Assembly: GCF_025685625.1 (NCBI RefSeq)
Contig: NZ_JAGSYI010000005.1
Span: 1-64,000 of the forward strand
DNA: 64,000 bases
Reading direction: 5' to 3'
DNA from: Acidicapsa acidisoli
Lineage (GTDB): Bacteria; Acidobacteriota; Terriglobia; Terriglobales; Acidobacteriaceae
Shown: in pieces, positions 33,230 to 42,348 of the stretch
Layout of the letters: each line of letters opens with the position of its first letter
Position numbering within the stretch: position 1 is the first letter of the stretch
Made by a program: the position numbers and the translations under genes
The notes under the pieces: model-generated
What the model saw: only the letters and a program-made list of their open reading frames with translations
Databases searched by the model: none
What the model was told of the DNA's origin: nothing

Positions 33230-34114
33230 TTACGCCTTAGAAAGCATCGCCCGCGCCACATCCCGCAGCGCATCCTGCCACTCCGGCATCCGATATCCAA
33301 ACCGACCAAAGAACTTATCGCAGCAAAGACGGCTGTTCCGAGGCCTTTTTGCCGGCGTCGGGTACGCCTCCGTAGGAATCGGCATCACTACCGGAGCCTT
33401 CTGCCGCGCCGCAAACTCTGCAAAGATGGCGTGCGCAAAGCCGCACCAACTCGTCGCCCCAGCGCAAGTCAGGTGATACACCCCAACCGCATCCCTCGCA
33501 TCTTCACTCGCCGCCAGTTGCCGCAAGACAACCATCGTAGCCGCGGCAATCGCCTCAGCAGTCGTCGGCGCGCCAATCTGATCATCGACAACCTTGAGCA
33601 AATCGCGCTCCCGGCCCAGCCTCAGCATCGTATGCAGAAAATTCCTGCCCTCTTCCGCGTAAACCCAGCTCGTCCGAAGAATCACATGCCGGCATCCGGT
33701 CGCCGCAATCGCCAATTCTCCATCCAACTTCGTCTGACCATAAACGCTCAGCGGGCCCGTCGCATCCGTCTCCCGCCAAGGCTCTGTGCCTGTTCCATCA
33801 AAGACATAATCCGTCGAATAGTGAATCAGCCAGCCATTCGTCCGAGCCAATGCATCGGCAAGCACAGCCGGAGCACTAGCGTTCACCTGGGCGCACAACC
33901 CGGGCTCCGACTCAGCCTTATCCACTGCTGTATAAGCTGCAGCATTGATAGCAATCTCGGGAGAAATATCGAAAATTGCCGCCCTCAAGGAGCGTTCGTT
34001 TGTAAAATCCAACTCGGAACGAGTCAAGGCCACTAACTCGACTTCTCCCGCGAGCCTCCGCGCTAACTGCATCCCTAACTGCCCACCCGCGCCAAGCAGC
34101 AACACTCGCGGCAT
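33230..34114 (-). CDS. rfbD: dTDP-4-dehydrorhamnose reductase
   Basis: A 294-residue extended SDR that reduces dTDP-4-keto-L-rhamnose to dTDP-L-rhamnose with NAD(P)H. The cofactor loop is LLGAGGQLGMQLARRL. INAAAYTAVDKAESEPGLCAQVNA is diagnostic for RfbD. Catalytic residues lie in YSTDYVFDGTG and VYGQTKLDGE (Tyr and Lys), and the substrate segment is VILRTSWVYAEEGRNFLHTMLRL. Its ATG shares one base with the rfbC stop (TGATG), so the genes are translationally coupled in the order rfbA-rfbC-rfbD. It supplies the rhamnose donor for glycan synthesis. Confidence 0.96.
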   Translation of the reverse strand: MPRVLLLGAGGQLGMQLARRLAGEVELVALTRSELDFTNERSLRAAIFDISPEIAINAAAYTAVDKAESEPGLCAQVNASAPAVLADALARTNGWLIHYSTDYVFDGTGTEPWRETDATGPLSVYGQTKLDGELAIAATGCRHVILRTSWVYAEEGRNFLHTMLRLGRERDLLKVVDDQIGAPTTAEAIAAATMVVLRQLAASEDARDAVGVYHLTCAGATSWCGFAHAIFAEFAARQKAPVVMPIPTEAYPTPAKRPRNSRLCCDKFFGRFGYRMPEWQDALRDVARAMLSKA

Positions 34115-34659
34115 CAGGCGAAAACCTCCGCCTGCGCAAACGGCACACCCGCCTGGTCCTTCGCCGACACAATCGCGTCTTCTGTCGAAACTTTCCAGTC
34201 AATCCCAAGCTCCGGGTCATTCCACAGCACCGTGCGCTCCGCCTTGGGCGAGTAATAATCGGTGACCTTATAGCTCAGGCCGACCGTCTCGGTGAGAGCC
34301 GAAAAACCATGCCCAAACCCAACCGGAATCCAGACCATCCGCGATCCATCCCCGTTCAGCTCCACCGTCGTGTGCTGACCAAAGGTCGGCGAACTCCGCC
34401 GCAGATCCACAATCACGTCCAGCGCAGCCCCGGTCACAACACGCACCAGCTTTCCCTGCGGCTCCCCGATCTGGTAATGAATCCCCCGGATAACATTCTT
34501 TTTGGAAAGAGAAAAATTGTCCTGCTTCCACTCCGTGGGCAATCCCAGTTCGACCATTCTGGCCAGATTGAAGCTCTCAAAAAACATGCCCCGCTCATCG
34601 TGAAAGCAACGCGGCTCCAGAACCAGGACGCCTGGCAGAGAAGTCTCGATTACGTTCAA
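34114..34659 (-). CDS. rfbC: dTDP-4-dehydrorhamnose 3,5-epimerase
   Basis: A 181-residue cupin-fold epimerase converting dTDP-4-keto-6-deoxyglucose to dTDP-4-keto-L-rhamnose. Motifs include [40 protein letters not shown] with the catalytic His, [26 protein letters not shown] and the second His/Tyr region [13 protein letters not shown] start it at the TTG at 34659, which overlaps the rfbA stop (TTGA) and has GGAGGG six bases upstream. The frame extends further but enters rfbA sequence without similarity. It is middle gene of the rfb operon. Confidence 0.95.
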   Translation of the reverse strand: MNVIETSLPGVLVLEPRCFHDERGMFFESFNLARMVELGLPTEWKQDNFSLSKKNVIRGIHYQIGEPQGKLVRVVTGAALDVIVDLRRSSPTFGQHTTVELNGDGSRMVWIPVGFGHGFSALTETVGLSYKVTDYYSPKAERTVLWNDPELGIDWKVSTEDAIVSAKDQAGVPFAQAEVFA

Positions 34660-35549
34660 AGCAAACCCTCCGAATCCACAAACGACTCGTCCAGCAACGA
34701 CAACACATACTCCCCGTATCCGCTCTTTTGCGCCCGCCCGGCCAGTTCCCGCAGCCGCTCCGCGCCGATCCAACCCTTGCGGTACGCAATCTCTTCCGGG
34801 CACGCAACCTTCAATCCCTGCCGCTGCTCAATCGTCTTGATAAACAATCCCGCTTCAAAGAGCGAGTCGTGCGTGCCCGTATCCAGCCACGCCATGCCGC
34901 GCCCCATTACCTCGACATGCAGCGTACCCGCTTCCAGATAATGCCGGTTCACGTCCGTAATTTCCAGCTCCCCGCGCGGCGACGGCTTCAATCCCGCAGC
35001 CACATCGACCACCGACGCATCGTAGAAGTAGATTCCCGTCACAGCATACCGAGACTTCGGAGCCTTAGGCTTCTCTTCAATGCTGATAGCGCGCCCATCG
35101 GAGCCAAACTCCACCACTCCATACCGCTCCGGATCCTGTACCGGGTACGCAAACACCGTCGCTCCCGAGCTGCGCTGTGCCGCGGTCGACAACAGCGAGC
35201 CCAGCGTCTGCCCATGGAAGATGTTGTCCCCCAGCACCAGCGCGCAGCTCTCACCGCCAACAAACTCCCGCCCGATCAGAAACGCCTGCGCCAAACCCTC
35301 CGGCTTCGGCTGGACTGCATAGCTCAGTTTCATGCCCCATTGGCTGCCGTCTCCCAGCAGCGCCTGAAAACTCGGCGTATCGCGCGGCGTAGAAATGATC
35401 AGAACTTCTCGGATTCCCGCCAGCATAAGCGCCGACAACGGGTAATAAATCATCGGCTTGTCGTACACCGGCAAAAGCTGCTTCGAAACCACCTGCGTCA
35501 CCGGATACAACCGCGTCGCCGAACCACCGGCCAGAAGAATACCCTTCAT
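34656..35549 (-). CDS. rfbA: Glucose-1-phosphate thymidylyltransferase
   Basis: A 297-residue nucleotidyltransferase making dTDP-glucose from dTTP and glucose-1-phosphate. It opens with [37 protein letters not shown], the full signature, followed by LGDNIFHGQ and [25 protein letters not shown]. It is of normal length for the short RmlA type. It starts at ATG 35549 or one codon earlier, with GAGG just upstream. It heads an rfbA-rfbC-rfbD operon. The dehydratase rfbB is absent from the window and must be encoded elsewhere if dTDP-rhamnose is made. Confidence 0.96.
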   Translation of the reverse strand: MKGILLAGGSATRLYPVTQVVSKQLLPVYDKPMIYYPLSALMLAGIREVLIISTPRDTPSFQALLGDGSQWGMKLSYAVQPKPEGLAQAFLIGREFVGGESCALVLGDNIFHGQTLGSLLSTAAQRSSGATVFAYPVQDPERYGVVEFGSDGRAISIEEKPKAPKSRYAVTGIYFYDASVVDVAAGLKPSPRGELEITDVNRHYLEAGTLHVEVMGRGMAWLDTGTHDSLFEAGLFIKTIEQRQGLKVACPEEIAYRKGWIGAERLRELAGRAQKSGYGEYVLSLLDESFVDSEGLL

Positions 35550-35765
35550 CATTACCTCAACATGCTTCAAAATCGCTCGGACGGACTCACGTACACAAAG
35601 AAATGGGAGTCCGGTTTCTGATTCTCAGATCCAGGACTCCCAGGTTGCAACTCGAATCAGCCCTCCCCCGAAAACTGACTCGGTTACAGCCCAAGAATAG
35701 AGCGAGCTGCCATACAGGCCAATTCTTCTTTTGTGCCATACGCCTTAACACTAGGGGTCATTCCA

Positions 35766-36263
35766 TTATGCCTTGGGATGTACCCTGCCGCCGGCAATCA
35801 CCTCGAGCGCATGAGGAATTAACGGAAGAATCGCAGTCAGACTTTCCACCGCACCCCGCTCACTTCCGGGCAGATTTACAATCAGCGTCGTCCCGCGCAG
35901 CCCCGCCAAAGCCCGGCTCAGCCATGCAAATTGATTCGCCGCAGCGCCACTCGATCGCATTGCCTCGGCAAGTCCCGGGACTTCCCGCTCGATCACGCGC
36001 CGCGTCGCTTCAGGCGTCACATCCCGAGGACCAAGCCCAGTTCCTCCAGCCGTCACGATCAACTGATACTCCTGATGGCACAGTTCGCTGAGCAGCGTCA
36101 CAATCGCTTCTTCATTATCGGGAACCAACCCTCGCCCGATCGTCTCGTCAGGCCACTGCTCCGCCAACAACGCTGCCACAGCCGGGCCTGCCGTATCCAC
36201 CTGCTGACCCGCAGCGCACCGATCCGAAATCGTTATTACAGCAAATCCAGCCATCACCGCCAT
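35766..36263 (-). CDS. mogA: Molybdopterin adenylyltransferase (MogA/MoaB family)
   Basis: A 165-residue MogA/MoaB-type protein that adenylylates molybdopterin before molybdate insertion. Conserved features are FAVITISDRCAAGQQVDTAGPAV, VPDNEEAI, LIVTAGGTGLGPRDVTPEATRRV with the nucleotide/pterin-binding TGGTG-like loop, and the end TLIVNLPGSERGAVESL. The N-terminal extension is short, so it may be trimeric MogA or hexameric MoaB. It is a lone gene here; no other cofactor genes are adjacent, and it is unlinked in function to the rfb operon. A second ATG lies three codons in. Confidence 0.9.
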   Translation of the reverse strand: MAVMAGFAVITISDRCAAGQQVDTAGPAVAALLAEQWPDETIGRGLVPDNEEAIVTLLSELCHQEYQLIVTAGGTGLGPRDVTPEATRRVIEREVPGLAEAMRSSGAAANQFAWLSRALAGLRGTTLIVNLPGSERGAVESLTAILPLIPHALEVIAGGRVHPKA

Positions 36264-36480
36264 ACTATCCGATCACCCGGCATCCTCAGGAATACTACCC
36301 TGATGCCCTGGCCATCTCATAACCGCACAATCCCTTCCCCCGGCGCTGCGCAAATGCGCAGGTCTCTTCAGGGCCAAATGCCCGTCATTGCCGAAAATTA
36401 CACTCCAACCAGGCATAATGAAAAATGAAAACCAACATCCATACAACAACCGGCCTAAACGGAGCGGATCAGTTTGAAGG

Positions 36481-36500
36481 GTACGGGCTTCAGCCCGTAC
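36481..36500. repeat. Perfect 20-bp palindrome (REP-like)
   Basis: GTACGGGCTTCAGCCCGTAC, with an 8-bp stem around a 4-base CTTC-like centre. A related palindrome, GGGCTTTAGCCC, follows at 36522-36533. The shared GGGCTT(C/T)AGCCC core is typical of short dispersed palindromes in Acidobacteria. They may act as transcript-end structures or be mobile REP-like elements. Confidence 0.75.
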
Positions 36501-36521
36501 ATCAAGCCATGCAACATCAAA

Positions 36522-36533
36522 GGGCTTTAGCCC
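36522..36533. repeat. Second REP-like palindrome
   Basis: GGGCTTTAGCCC, 22 bases after the first palindrome and sharing its core. The pair could form adjacent hairpins in RNA. Confidence 0.65.
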
Positions 36534-36837
36534 CTGAGGGTTAGCCTTGCTTCAAGCTCACCAATCTGTCCGCCAAAATGGGGATAAAAACGCACCAAAA
36601 ACAGCGCAAAACACGCATTTTACGCGCCTCAAATTCCACCCAAACAAAACCGAATCAACGATTTACAGCACAAAACGCATGACCCCCTACCCCCTATCCC
36701 AATTTCTGGCCAATTCACCCTGAATCAGCCCTCGTCATAAAGAGAAAATCACGAAAGAAAAGCAATTCATCGCATTCCCAAAGAACGACTCATAAATCAG
36801 CTATCATCGCCGTGTCCGCGATTCACTTGGAGGAATC

Positions 36838-37392
36838 ATGCGCAAATTCGCAATGCTCTGCCTTTTACTCAGCCTCGCCACAACCGCCTTTGCCGCCCCG
36901 CCCAAATCCGTCTATGACTTCACCCTCAAATCCATCGACGGCCAACCTACCCCGCTCTCTGAATACCGCGGCAAAGTCCTGCTCCTCGTCAACGTAGCCA
37001 GCCGTTGCGGTTACACGCCCCAATACACAGCCCTCGAATCCATCTACGAGAAGTACAAAGACCGCGGTCTGGTTATCGTCGGCGTTCCCGCCAATAACTT
37101 CATGGGCCAGGAGCCCGGTACCAATGAGGAGATCAAGACCTTCTGCACCAAGAAATACAACGTCTCCTTCCCCATGATGTCCAAGCTCTCCGTCAAAGGC
37201 GACGACAAGACCCCGCTCTACCAGTTCCTCACCGACAAATCCGAAGATCCCAAATACGGCGGCGAAATCCAATGGAACTTCACCAAGTTCCTCTTCGATC
37301 GCAACGGCACCCCCGTCGCCCGCTTCGAACCAGCCGTCAAACCCGATTCACCCGAGGTAACCGCCGCCATCGAGTCCGCTCTCAGCCGCTAG
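36838..37392 (+). CDS. Exported glutathione/thioredoxin peroxidase
   Basis: A 184-residue peroxidase of the GPx family with a cleavable signal peptide (about residues 1-19, LLLSLATTAFAAPP), so it acts in the periplasm. The catalytic Cys lies in NVASRCGYTPQYTALE. The conserved Asn/Gln and Trp positions are present (VPANNFMGQEPGTNEEI and IQWNFTKFLFDRNG). Bacterial Cys-type members reduce hydroperoxides, usually with thioredoxin rather than glutathione. The ATG follows TTGGAGG. It is followed by a good terminator and is monocistronic. Confidence 0.93.
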   Translation: MRKFAMLCLLLSLATTAFAAPPKSVYDFTLKSIDGQPTPLSEYRGKVLLLVNVASRCGYTPQYTALESIYEKYKDRGLVIVGVPANNFMGQEPGTNEEIKTFCTKKYNVSFPMMSKLSVKGDDKTPLYQFLTDKSEDPKYGGEIQWNFTKFLFDRNGTPVARFEPAVKPDSPEVTAAIESALSR

Positions 37393-37419
37393 CTGCACCC
37401 TCCCACTAACGAATCCGCT

Positions 37420-37457
37420 CGGCCTCTGTCCATTTCGAGACAGAGGCCGTTCATTTT
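37420..37457 (+). terminator. Intrinsic terminator after the peroxidase gene
   Basis: CGGCCTCTGTC (37420-37430) pairs perfectly with GACAGAGGCCG (37439-37449), an 11-bp stem with 8-base loop. It is followed by TTCATTTTC and starts 28 bases after the stop codon. Confidence 0.8.
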
Positions 37458-37613
37458 CGGACACGAATGTCTCGACACGAAGAATAACCCACATAGAATC
37501 AATGAAATACATATGGCTCCGAAATTGCCAGTAAAGAGCGAAGCGCTCTTAAGTCCGCGATGCCAGACAAGGCTAGACAAGATTAGGCAGGGCTAGACTA
37601 GACAAGGAAGAAT

Positions 37614-40076
37614 ATGTACACCTTTATTCACGAGATCCGATTCACGCTTCGCCAGCTTCGCAAGGCTCCCGGCTTCGCTATCACCGTCCTGCTGACGCTC
37701 GCTCTGGGCATCGCCGCGACCACTGTCATCTTCAGCGTGGTGGATGCCGTCCTGCTCCGCCCGTTGCCGCTTCCCGAACCAGACCGCCTCGTCTCACTCG
37801 ACACTCTGGAGCGCCCCTCCGGCTCAACCGGTGTGGCCACCATTCGCAACGAGACCTCCTACCCCAACTTCTTCGACTGGCGCAGCCAAAGCAAGAGCTT
37901 CAGTTCCATGGCCAGCTACGGCTCCGGCGGGCTAATCCTCGGTGCAGATAGCGACAGTCCTGCGCGCCATCTCAACGCGATTATCGTCTCCTCAGGCTTC
38001 TTCACCATGCTAGGCGTTCAGCCTGAACTAGGCCGCGGTTTCACCCGCGCAGAAGAGTTACCCGGCGCTCACGTCGTCGTTCTCAGCCACAACCTGTGGC
38101 AGACCCAGTTCACCGGAGACCGTAATATCCTCGGCAAAACCGTAGTCCTCAGTGACGTCAACTACACCGTCGTCGGAGTCATGCCCGCCGGATTCGACTT
38201 CCCCGTCACCAATCACTGGAGCGACCTGTGGATCAGCATGGCTCGCGACGCCGAAGGCGAAAACCCATCAACCCAGCAGCGAGGATGGAACGGGGTCGCC
38301 GTCGTTGGCCGTCTTCGCCCCGGCGTCACGCTAGCCCAGGCCAAATCCGAGATGGACGCAATCCAAAGCGGGCTCGCTACGCGCTACGCCGATGAAGACG
38401 TCAACGAAACCGCCGTCAGCGTCCAACCTCAATTGCAGGACATCGTCTCCGACGTGCAAACGCCCCTGCGCATTCTCTTCGCCGCCGTTTCCTGTCTTCT
38501 GCTCATCGTCTGCGCCAACGTCGCCGGTATGCTGCTTACCCGAACCAGCCAGCGCCGTTCCGAGCTCGCCATCCGCTCCGCACTCGGAGCCACGCGCAGC
38601 CAGATTCTGCGTCAGTTGCTCATCGAGTCGCTCGTCCTCTCGCTGGCTGGCGGCGCATTCGGCATAGCCGCGAGCAGCGCCTTGCTCAAAGCTCTCCCAT
38701 CCCTTCTACCGTGGGGTCTGCCTCGCGCTCAGGAGATCACCCTGAGCGGCGAAGTGCTAGCCTTTGCGGTCGGACTCTCCATCCTCACCGGGATTCTCTT
38801 CGGAGTCCTGCCCGCGTGGCAGGCATCCCGGCAAGACCCGGCAAAAGCCCTCGGCGACAGCGCTCGCGGAGGACTCGGAGGCCGTCGGCATTACCGCCTG
38901 CAGAGCACTCTCGTCGTCTCTCAGACTGCGCTCAGCCTGATTCTGCTCGTCGTCGCCGGTTTGCTCCTTCACAGCTTCGACCGCATCCTCAAAGTTGATC
39001 CCGGTTTCTCGCCGCAGCAGATGCTCACTTTCCGTCTCGCCATCTCGCCCAAGCGCTACTCCCATCAGCAGAAAGTCAGCCTGCTGCGCCAGCTCATCCC
39101 GAGTCTGAAAGCGTTGCCCGGCGTTCAATCGGCGACTGCGGCCTATCCCATGCCCCTGACCGAAGGCGACATCCACATCAGTTTCTCCATCGCCGGCCGC
39201 CCCACCACGCCCGGCAACGCCCCAAGCGCCCGAGTCAGCCTGATCGAGCCCGGCTATTTTCAGACGCTGCACATTCCCCTTAAACAAGGCAGGTTCTTCC
39301 TCTCGTCCGAACAAGACGAGAAAGCCCCGCCCGTAGTCATCGTGAACGAGGCCTTCGCGCGCAGGTTCTTCCCAGGGCAAGACCCTATTGGTCAACATAT
39401 CCGTTCCGGACTTGGCGCAGGCGACCCTCCGCCGATGCGCGAGATCGTCGGCGTCGTCGGCGATGTCAAGCGCGCCAACCTCAACGAACCGCCAACCCCT
39501 GAATACTACATTCCCCTCGAACAAGCCCCGGTCGTCGCCAACCCGGTATTCGCCCTGCGCGTCGCGGGCAACCCCGACAGCTACGCCAATACCATCCGCG
39601 CCACCATCGCAAAACTCGACAAAGGCGTGCCAGCCTACCGCCTCCAGAGCTACGAAGAAGATCTGGCTCGCATCACCGCACAGCAGCGCTTCCAGGCGTT
39701 GCTGATCACAGCGTTTGCCGCCGTGGCTCTTCTGCTTGCCGCGCTCGGGCTTTACGCCGCCCTAAGCTATATGGTTGCGCAGCGCACCACTGAACTCGGC
39801 CTGCGCATCGCACTCGGCGCGCCACGCGCCAACGTGCTTCAACTCATGCTTTTTCGTGGACTGAAACTCGCGAGCCTCGGACTGATCGCAGGCCTGGCTT
39901 CGGCGGCAGTGCTTTCACGCTACGTCACAGGCTTGTTGTACGCAGTGAAGCCGCTGGATTTCGCCACTTTCGCGATCATGACCATAATATTGCTCGTCGT
40001 GTCGGCCACGGCAAGCATCCTGCCCGCGCTGCGCGCTGCAAGGCTCGATCCCATCGAATCATTGCGCAATCAGTAG
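37614..40076 (+). CDS. MacB-like orphan ABC permease (ADOP family)
   Basis: An 820-residue stand-alone permease with two copies of the MacB-type unit. Each has FtsX-like helices and a periplasmic MacB_PCD domain. The start is typical: HEIRFTLRQLRKAPGFAITVLLTLALGIAATTVIFSVVDAVLLRPLP. FtsX segments occur at about 275-420 (LLIVCANVAGMLLTRTSQRRSELAIRSALGATR) and 690-810 (ITAFAAVALLLAALGLYAALSYMVAQRTTELGLRIALGA). No ATPase gene is adjacent, as usual for this acidobacterial family, so energisation is unclear. Its substrate is unknown. GGAAG precedes the ATG. The preceding 50 bases contain repeated TAGACAAG words. Confidence 0.9.
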   Translation: MYTFIHEIRFTLRQLRKAPGFAITVLLTLALGIAATTVIFSVVDAVLLRPLPLPEPDRLVSLDTLERPSGSTGVATIRNETSYPNFFDWRSQSKSFSSMASYGSGGLILGADSDSPARHLNAIIVSSGFFTMLGVQPELGRGFTRAEELPGAHVVVLSHNLWQTQFTGDRNILGKTVVLSDVNYTVVGVMPAGFDFPVTNHWSDLWISMARDAEGENPSTQQRGWNGVAVVGRLRPGVTLAQAKSEMDAIQSGLATRYADEDVNETAVSVQPQLQDIVSDVQTPLRILFAAVSCLLLIVCANVAGMLLTRTSQRRSELAIRSALGATRSQILRQLLIESLVLSLAGGAFGIAASSALLKALPSLLPWGLPRAQEITLSGEVLAFAVGLSILTGILFGVLPAWQASRQDPAKALGDSARGGLGGRRHYRLQSTLVVSQTALSLILLVVAGLLLHSFDRILKVDPGFSPQQMLTFRLAISPKRYSHQQKVSLLRQLIPSLKALPGVQSATAAYPMPLTEGDIHISFSIAGRPTTPGNAPSARVSLIEPGYFQTLHIPLKQGRFFLSSEQDEKAPPVVIVNEAFARRFFPGQDPIGQHIRSGLGAGDPPPMREIVGVVGDVKRANLNEPPTPEYYIPLEQAPVVANPVFALRVAGNPDSYANTIRATIAKLDKGVPAYRLQSYEEDLARITAQQRFQALLITAFAAVALLLAALGLYAALSYMVAQRTTELGLRIALGAPRANVLQLMLFRGLKLASLGLIAGLASAAVLSRYVTGLLYAVKPLDFATFAIMTIILLVVSATASILPALRAARLDPIESLRNQ

Positions 40077-40098
40077 CGGAACCGATTCTGGAAATGGG

Positions 40099-41604
40099 TC
40101 AGATTTCGCGCGTTCGCAACCGTCCAAAGACGATGGCCACCAAAATGACGAGTACGGAAGCAGCACCTGCGCCCCATATCGGCACGATGGCGCGCAGGGC
40201 CAGCCATAGCGCCCACACCAAAGCTACCGATGAGAATGCGGTAGCCAAAACCGTCCATCGAATAGCCTTCTGAAATAACTCCGCGGCATCAAGCCTTCGT
40301 TGCGCAGCCACGGACGCGAATTGGTAGGCAGTTGTCAATTCCTGCCGCGCCGAAACAAGATCCGCCGCGGCTTTCTCTTCCGCGCTCCGAGCTTGCAGCA
40401 ACTCCGCCGTAGACTGATCGATGGCCTGCTGCGCCTCTTTCGCCGCCTGGTCCCCTTTTTGGCAGAGACGCTCCGCTTCTTCAAGGCGCTGGCTTGCAGA
40501 CTGATACGCAGTCGAGAACTCTTTTCGAACAGTCTCAAGACTCGCCGCGACCGCTTCCTCTCTCCGTCGCGCCTGATCCAACTCCGAAGTCGACTTCTCC
40601 AACATCTGCCTGGCTTCAAGAACGATCTGATCTGTCTGTTTCCAGCACCGTTCGGCCTCTTGCAGGCGTTCGTTTGCAGATCGATACGCAGTCGTCAGCG
40701 TCTCTTTCGCAGATTCGAATTGAGAGATTGCCAGTTCCTCTTTGCTCACCGCCAGATCCAGACGCGAAGCCGACTCGTCAAAGAGCCGCTTAGTCTCCAG
40801 TGTGGCTCCATCCGCACGCCGCCAATATTGCTCTGCCTCTTCGAGACGCTCCTTCGCAGAGTCGAACGCAATTGTCAGTGCCTCTTGTGCTGAATGAAAT
40901 TCCGTCGCCGTTCGTTCCTGTTTGGCCGCCGCCAGATCCAGTCGCGCCGTCGACTCTTCAAATAAACGCCTGGCCTCCGCGGCAGCTTCATCCGCCCGCT
41001 TCCAGGCGTCTGCCCATTCCTGTTCCGATTGCTCCAGTCGTCGCACTGCCACCTGGTATGCAACGCCTGCGTCTGCGGAAATCGACTTGTCTTCAATCTG
41101 AGGCGCGGAAACGGCGGAAAGTTGGAGAGTCTGTTCTACGCGTCCGTGTAACGAGGACTCAACCTGATCTTCCGGCCTCCGCCAGGGCAAAGCTACAGCC
41201 TCAGTCGCGCTCTTGCCCTGAATAAGCTTCGGTTCCGAATCGGCCAGAAGCTCCCTGGCCTGCATCCGTAAGCCTTCCGGATCTTCGCTTCGATGCTCAG
41301 CCGCCAGCAGTCCGGGATGAACGGAACTCATGACCTTTCCCATCTCAGCCAGACGCTTATTGAGCGCTTCGGTCCTCAGCGCATCCTCGATAAGCACGGA
41401 TTTCGCCTGCTTGACGGCCTCAACGCGCCTCATTCGCTCATGGATTTCCTGCTTCAGATCGTCAATTTCGCCCAGCAGGCCTATCAGATTGTCGTTTTCG
41501 GCTTCGTCGCTGGCAATCTGCTCCCCGGCGCGCAGGGGAGGCTTTTTCGCCAATTCCGCGTTCTCGTAGGTGACAATCTTGAGAACATCGCTCGCCAGTT
41601 TCAT
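40099..41604 (-). CDS. Coiled-coil protein with four 60-residue repeats and C-terminal membrane anchor
   Basis: A 501-residue protein of unknown function. Residues 1-190 are helical and charged. Residues 190-437 hold four consecutive repeats of 60-64 residues, each opening L(E/Q)EAE-like and containing a core such as LFDESASRLDLA and ending TTAYRSANER-like. The phase is strictly helical, so the array should form a long rod. Two membrane helices close the chain (VLATAFSSVALVWALWLAL and GAASVLVILVAIVFG) with a short basic tail. The rod would lie in the cytoplasm or periplasm depending on topology, which I cannot fix. No enzyme motif is visible. It is monocistronic, converging with the orphan permease gene. 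Confidence 0.8.
   Translation of the reverse strand: MKLASDVLKIVTYENAELAKKPPLRAGEQIASDEAENDNLIGLLGEIDDLKQEIHERMRRVEAVKQAKSVLIEDALRTEALNKRLAEMGKVMSSVHPGLLAAEHRSEDPEGLRMQARELLADSEPKLIQGKSATEAVALPWRRPEDQVESSLHGRVEQTLQLSAVSAPQIEDKSISADAGVAYQVAVRRLEQSEQEWADAWKRADEAAAEARRLFEESTARLDLAAAKQERTATEFHSAQEALTIAFDSAKERLEEAEQYWRRADGATLETKRLFDESASRLDLAVSKEELAISQFESAKETLTTAYRSANERLQEAERCWKQTDQIVLEARQMLEKSTSELDQARRREEAVAASLETVRKEFSTAYQSASQRLEEAERLCQKGDQAAKEAQQAIDQSTAELLQARSAEEKAAADLVSARQELTTAYQFASVAAQRRLDAAELFQKAIRWTVLATAFSSVALVWALWLALRAIVPIWGAGAASVLVILVAIVFGRLRTREI
40294..41037 (-). repeat. Four-copy 180-bp coding repeat
   Basis: DNA encoding residues 190-437 of the coiled-coil protein. Units begin at residues 190, 254, 314 and 374; the inner two are exactly 60 codons long, the outer two 64. 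Protein identity between units 2 and 3 is easily seen by eye, indicating tandem duplication followed by divergence. Confidence 0.85.
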
Positions 41605-41812
41605 ACAACCCCCGCAATCTGCTGCCCTGATCGCTCCGGGGACCTCCGCCGAAGCACCCTGAAATGGTGCACCCTCATTAGGGTCTATTAAGAATATCGT
41701 CCAGTAACACGTTACTCAACACACAAGAGGCATTACCCCATGGTACTTTCGTTTCCAAGCCGTAACACAAATGTGGCATTGCGCATCCAGGTTTCTTCCC
41801 GAGCCTGCCGTT

Positions 41813-42175
41813 TCAACCCCGCCAGAAAGTCATGACCACCCCTCCGGCAACAATCAATGCACCGCCAACCAGGATCGGCGTGGTCGGGGACTGATGAAAA
41901 CGAATTTTGGCCACGATCTGCGCGATCACAAAGAACAGCACGACGTAAACTCCCAGCAATTTTCCAAAGTCCCACTGCGGCAGATTCACAAAAAAACCAT
42001 AGGTAGCCAGCACAGCCGCCCCCGACAGAAACCACATCCCGCGCGTCGCGCCGGTCGCCTGGTACAACCCCGATTGAAAACAGGCATCGCCCGAAACCTC
42101 CAGAAAAGCTGCCAACGACAAGACTGCGAACGCGCCTAGTGGGGTAGCCACAAGCTGGCTGAGGATGTTCTTCAT
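41813..42175 (-). CDS. Small four-helix membrane protein (YnfA/SMR-like)
   Basis: A 120-residue protein with four hydrophobic helices and short loops, the size and layout of small multidrug-resistance/UPF0060 proteins. Helix 1 contains a membrane Glu (LSLAAFLEVSGDACFQSGLY), in the position of the essential Glu of EmrE-like transporters and with the LAEI/LEVSG pattern of YnfA. The end ILVGGALIVAGGVVMTFW is typical of the DMT superfamily. I start it at ATG 42175; longer frames run to 42265. Substrate unknown. It is divergent from the small membrane peptide/Amt pair. Confidence 0.7.
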   Translation of the reverse strand: MKNILSQLVATPLGAFAVLSLAAFLEVSGDACFQSGLYQATGATRGMWFLSGAAVLATYGFFVNLPQWDFGKLLGVYVVLFFVIAQIVAKIRFHQSPTTPILVGGALIVAGGVVMTFWRG

Positions 42176-42348
42176 GCATGACTCCTGGTTGTATGAGATA
42201 GATTTTGGTGCGGAATACGCAAATCCTAGCAGACGCTCCGTAAGGCTTTTAACAAACGAAATCAAATCTCAATTTGGCATTCCCAATCGATACACTGAAA
42301 CTTCCGGAACTTTTTTAACAGCCTTGCAACAGCAACAAAGGAGTCTCA

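Larger units (their letters stand above)
36264..36837. other. Intergenic region with GGGCTTTAGCCC-type palindromes
   Basis: About 570 bases without a gene between divergent mogA and the peroxidase gene. It contains two palindromes of the kind scattered in acidobacterial genomes. They are followed by an A/C-rich stretch (36575-36715) with repeated AAAACGC words and a doubled CCCCCTA near 36683-36697. The promoter of the peroxidase should lie in the last 100 bases. Confidence 0.6.
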
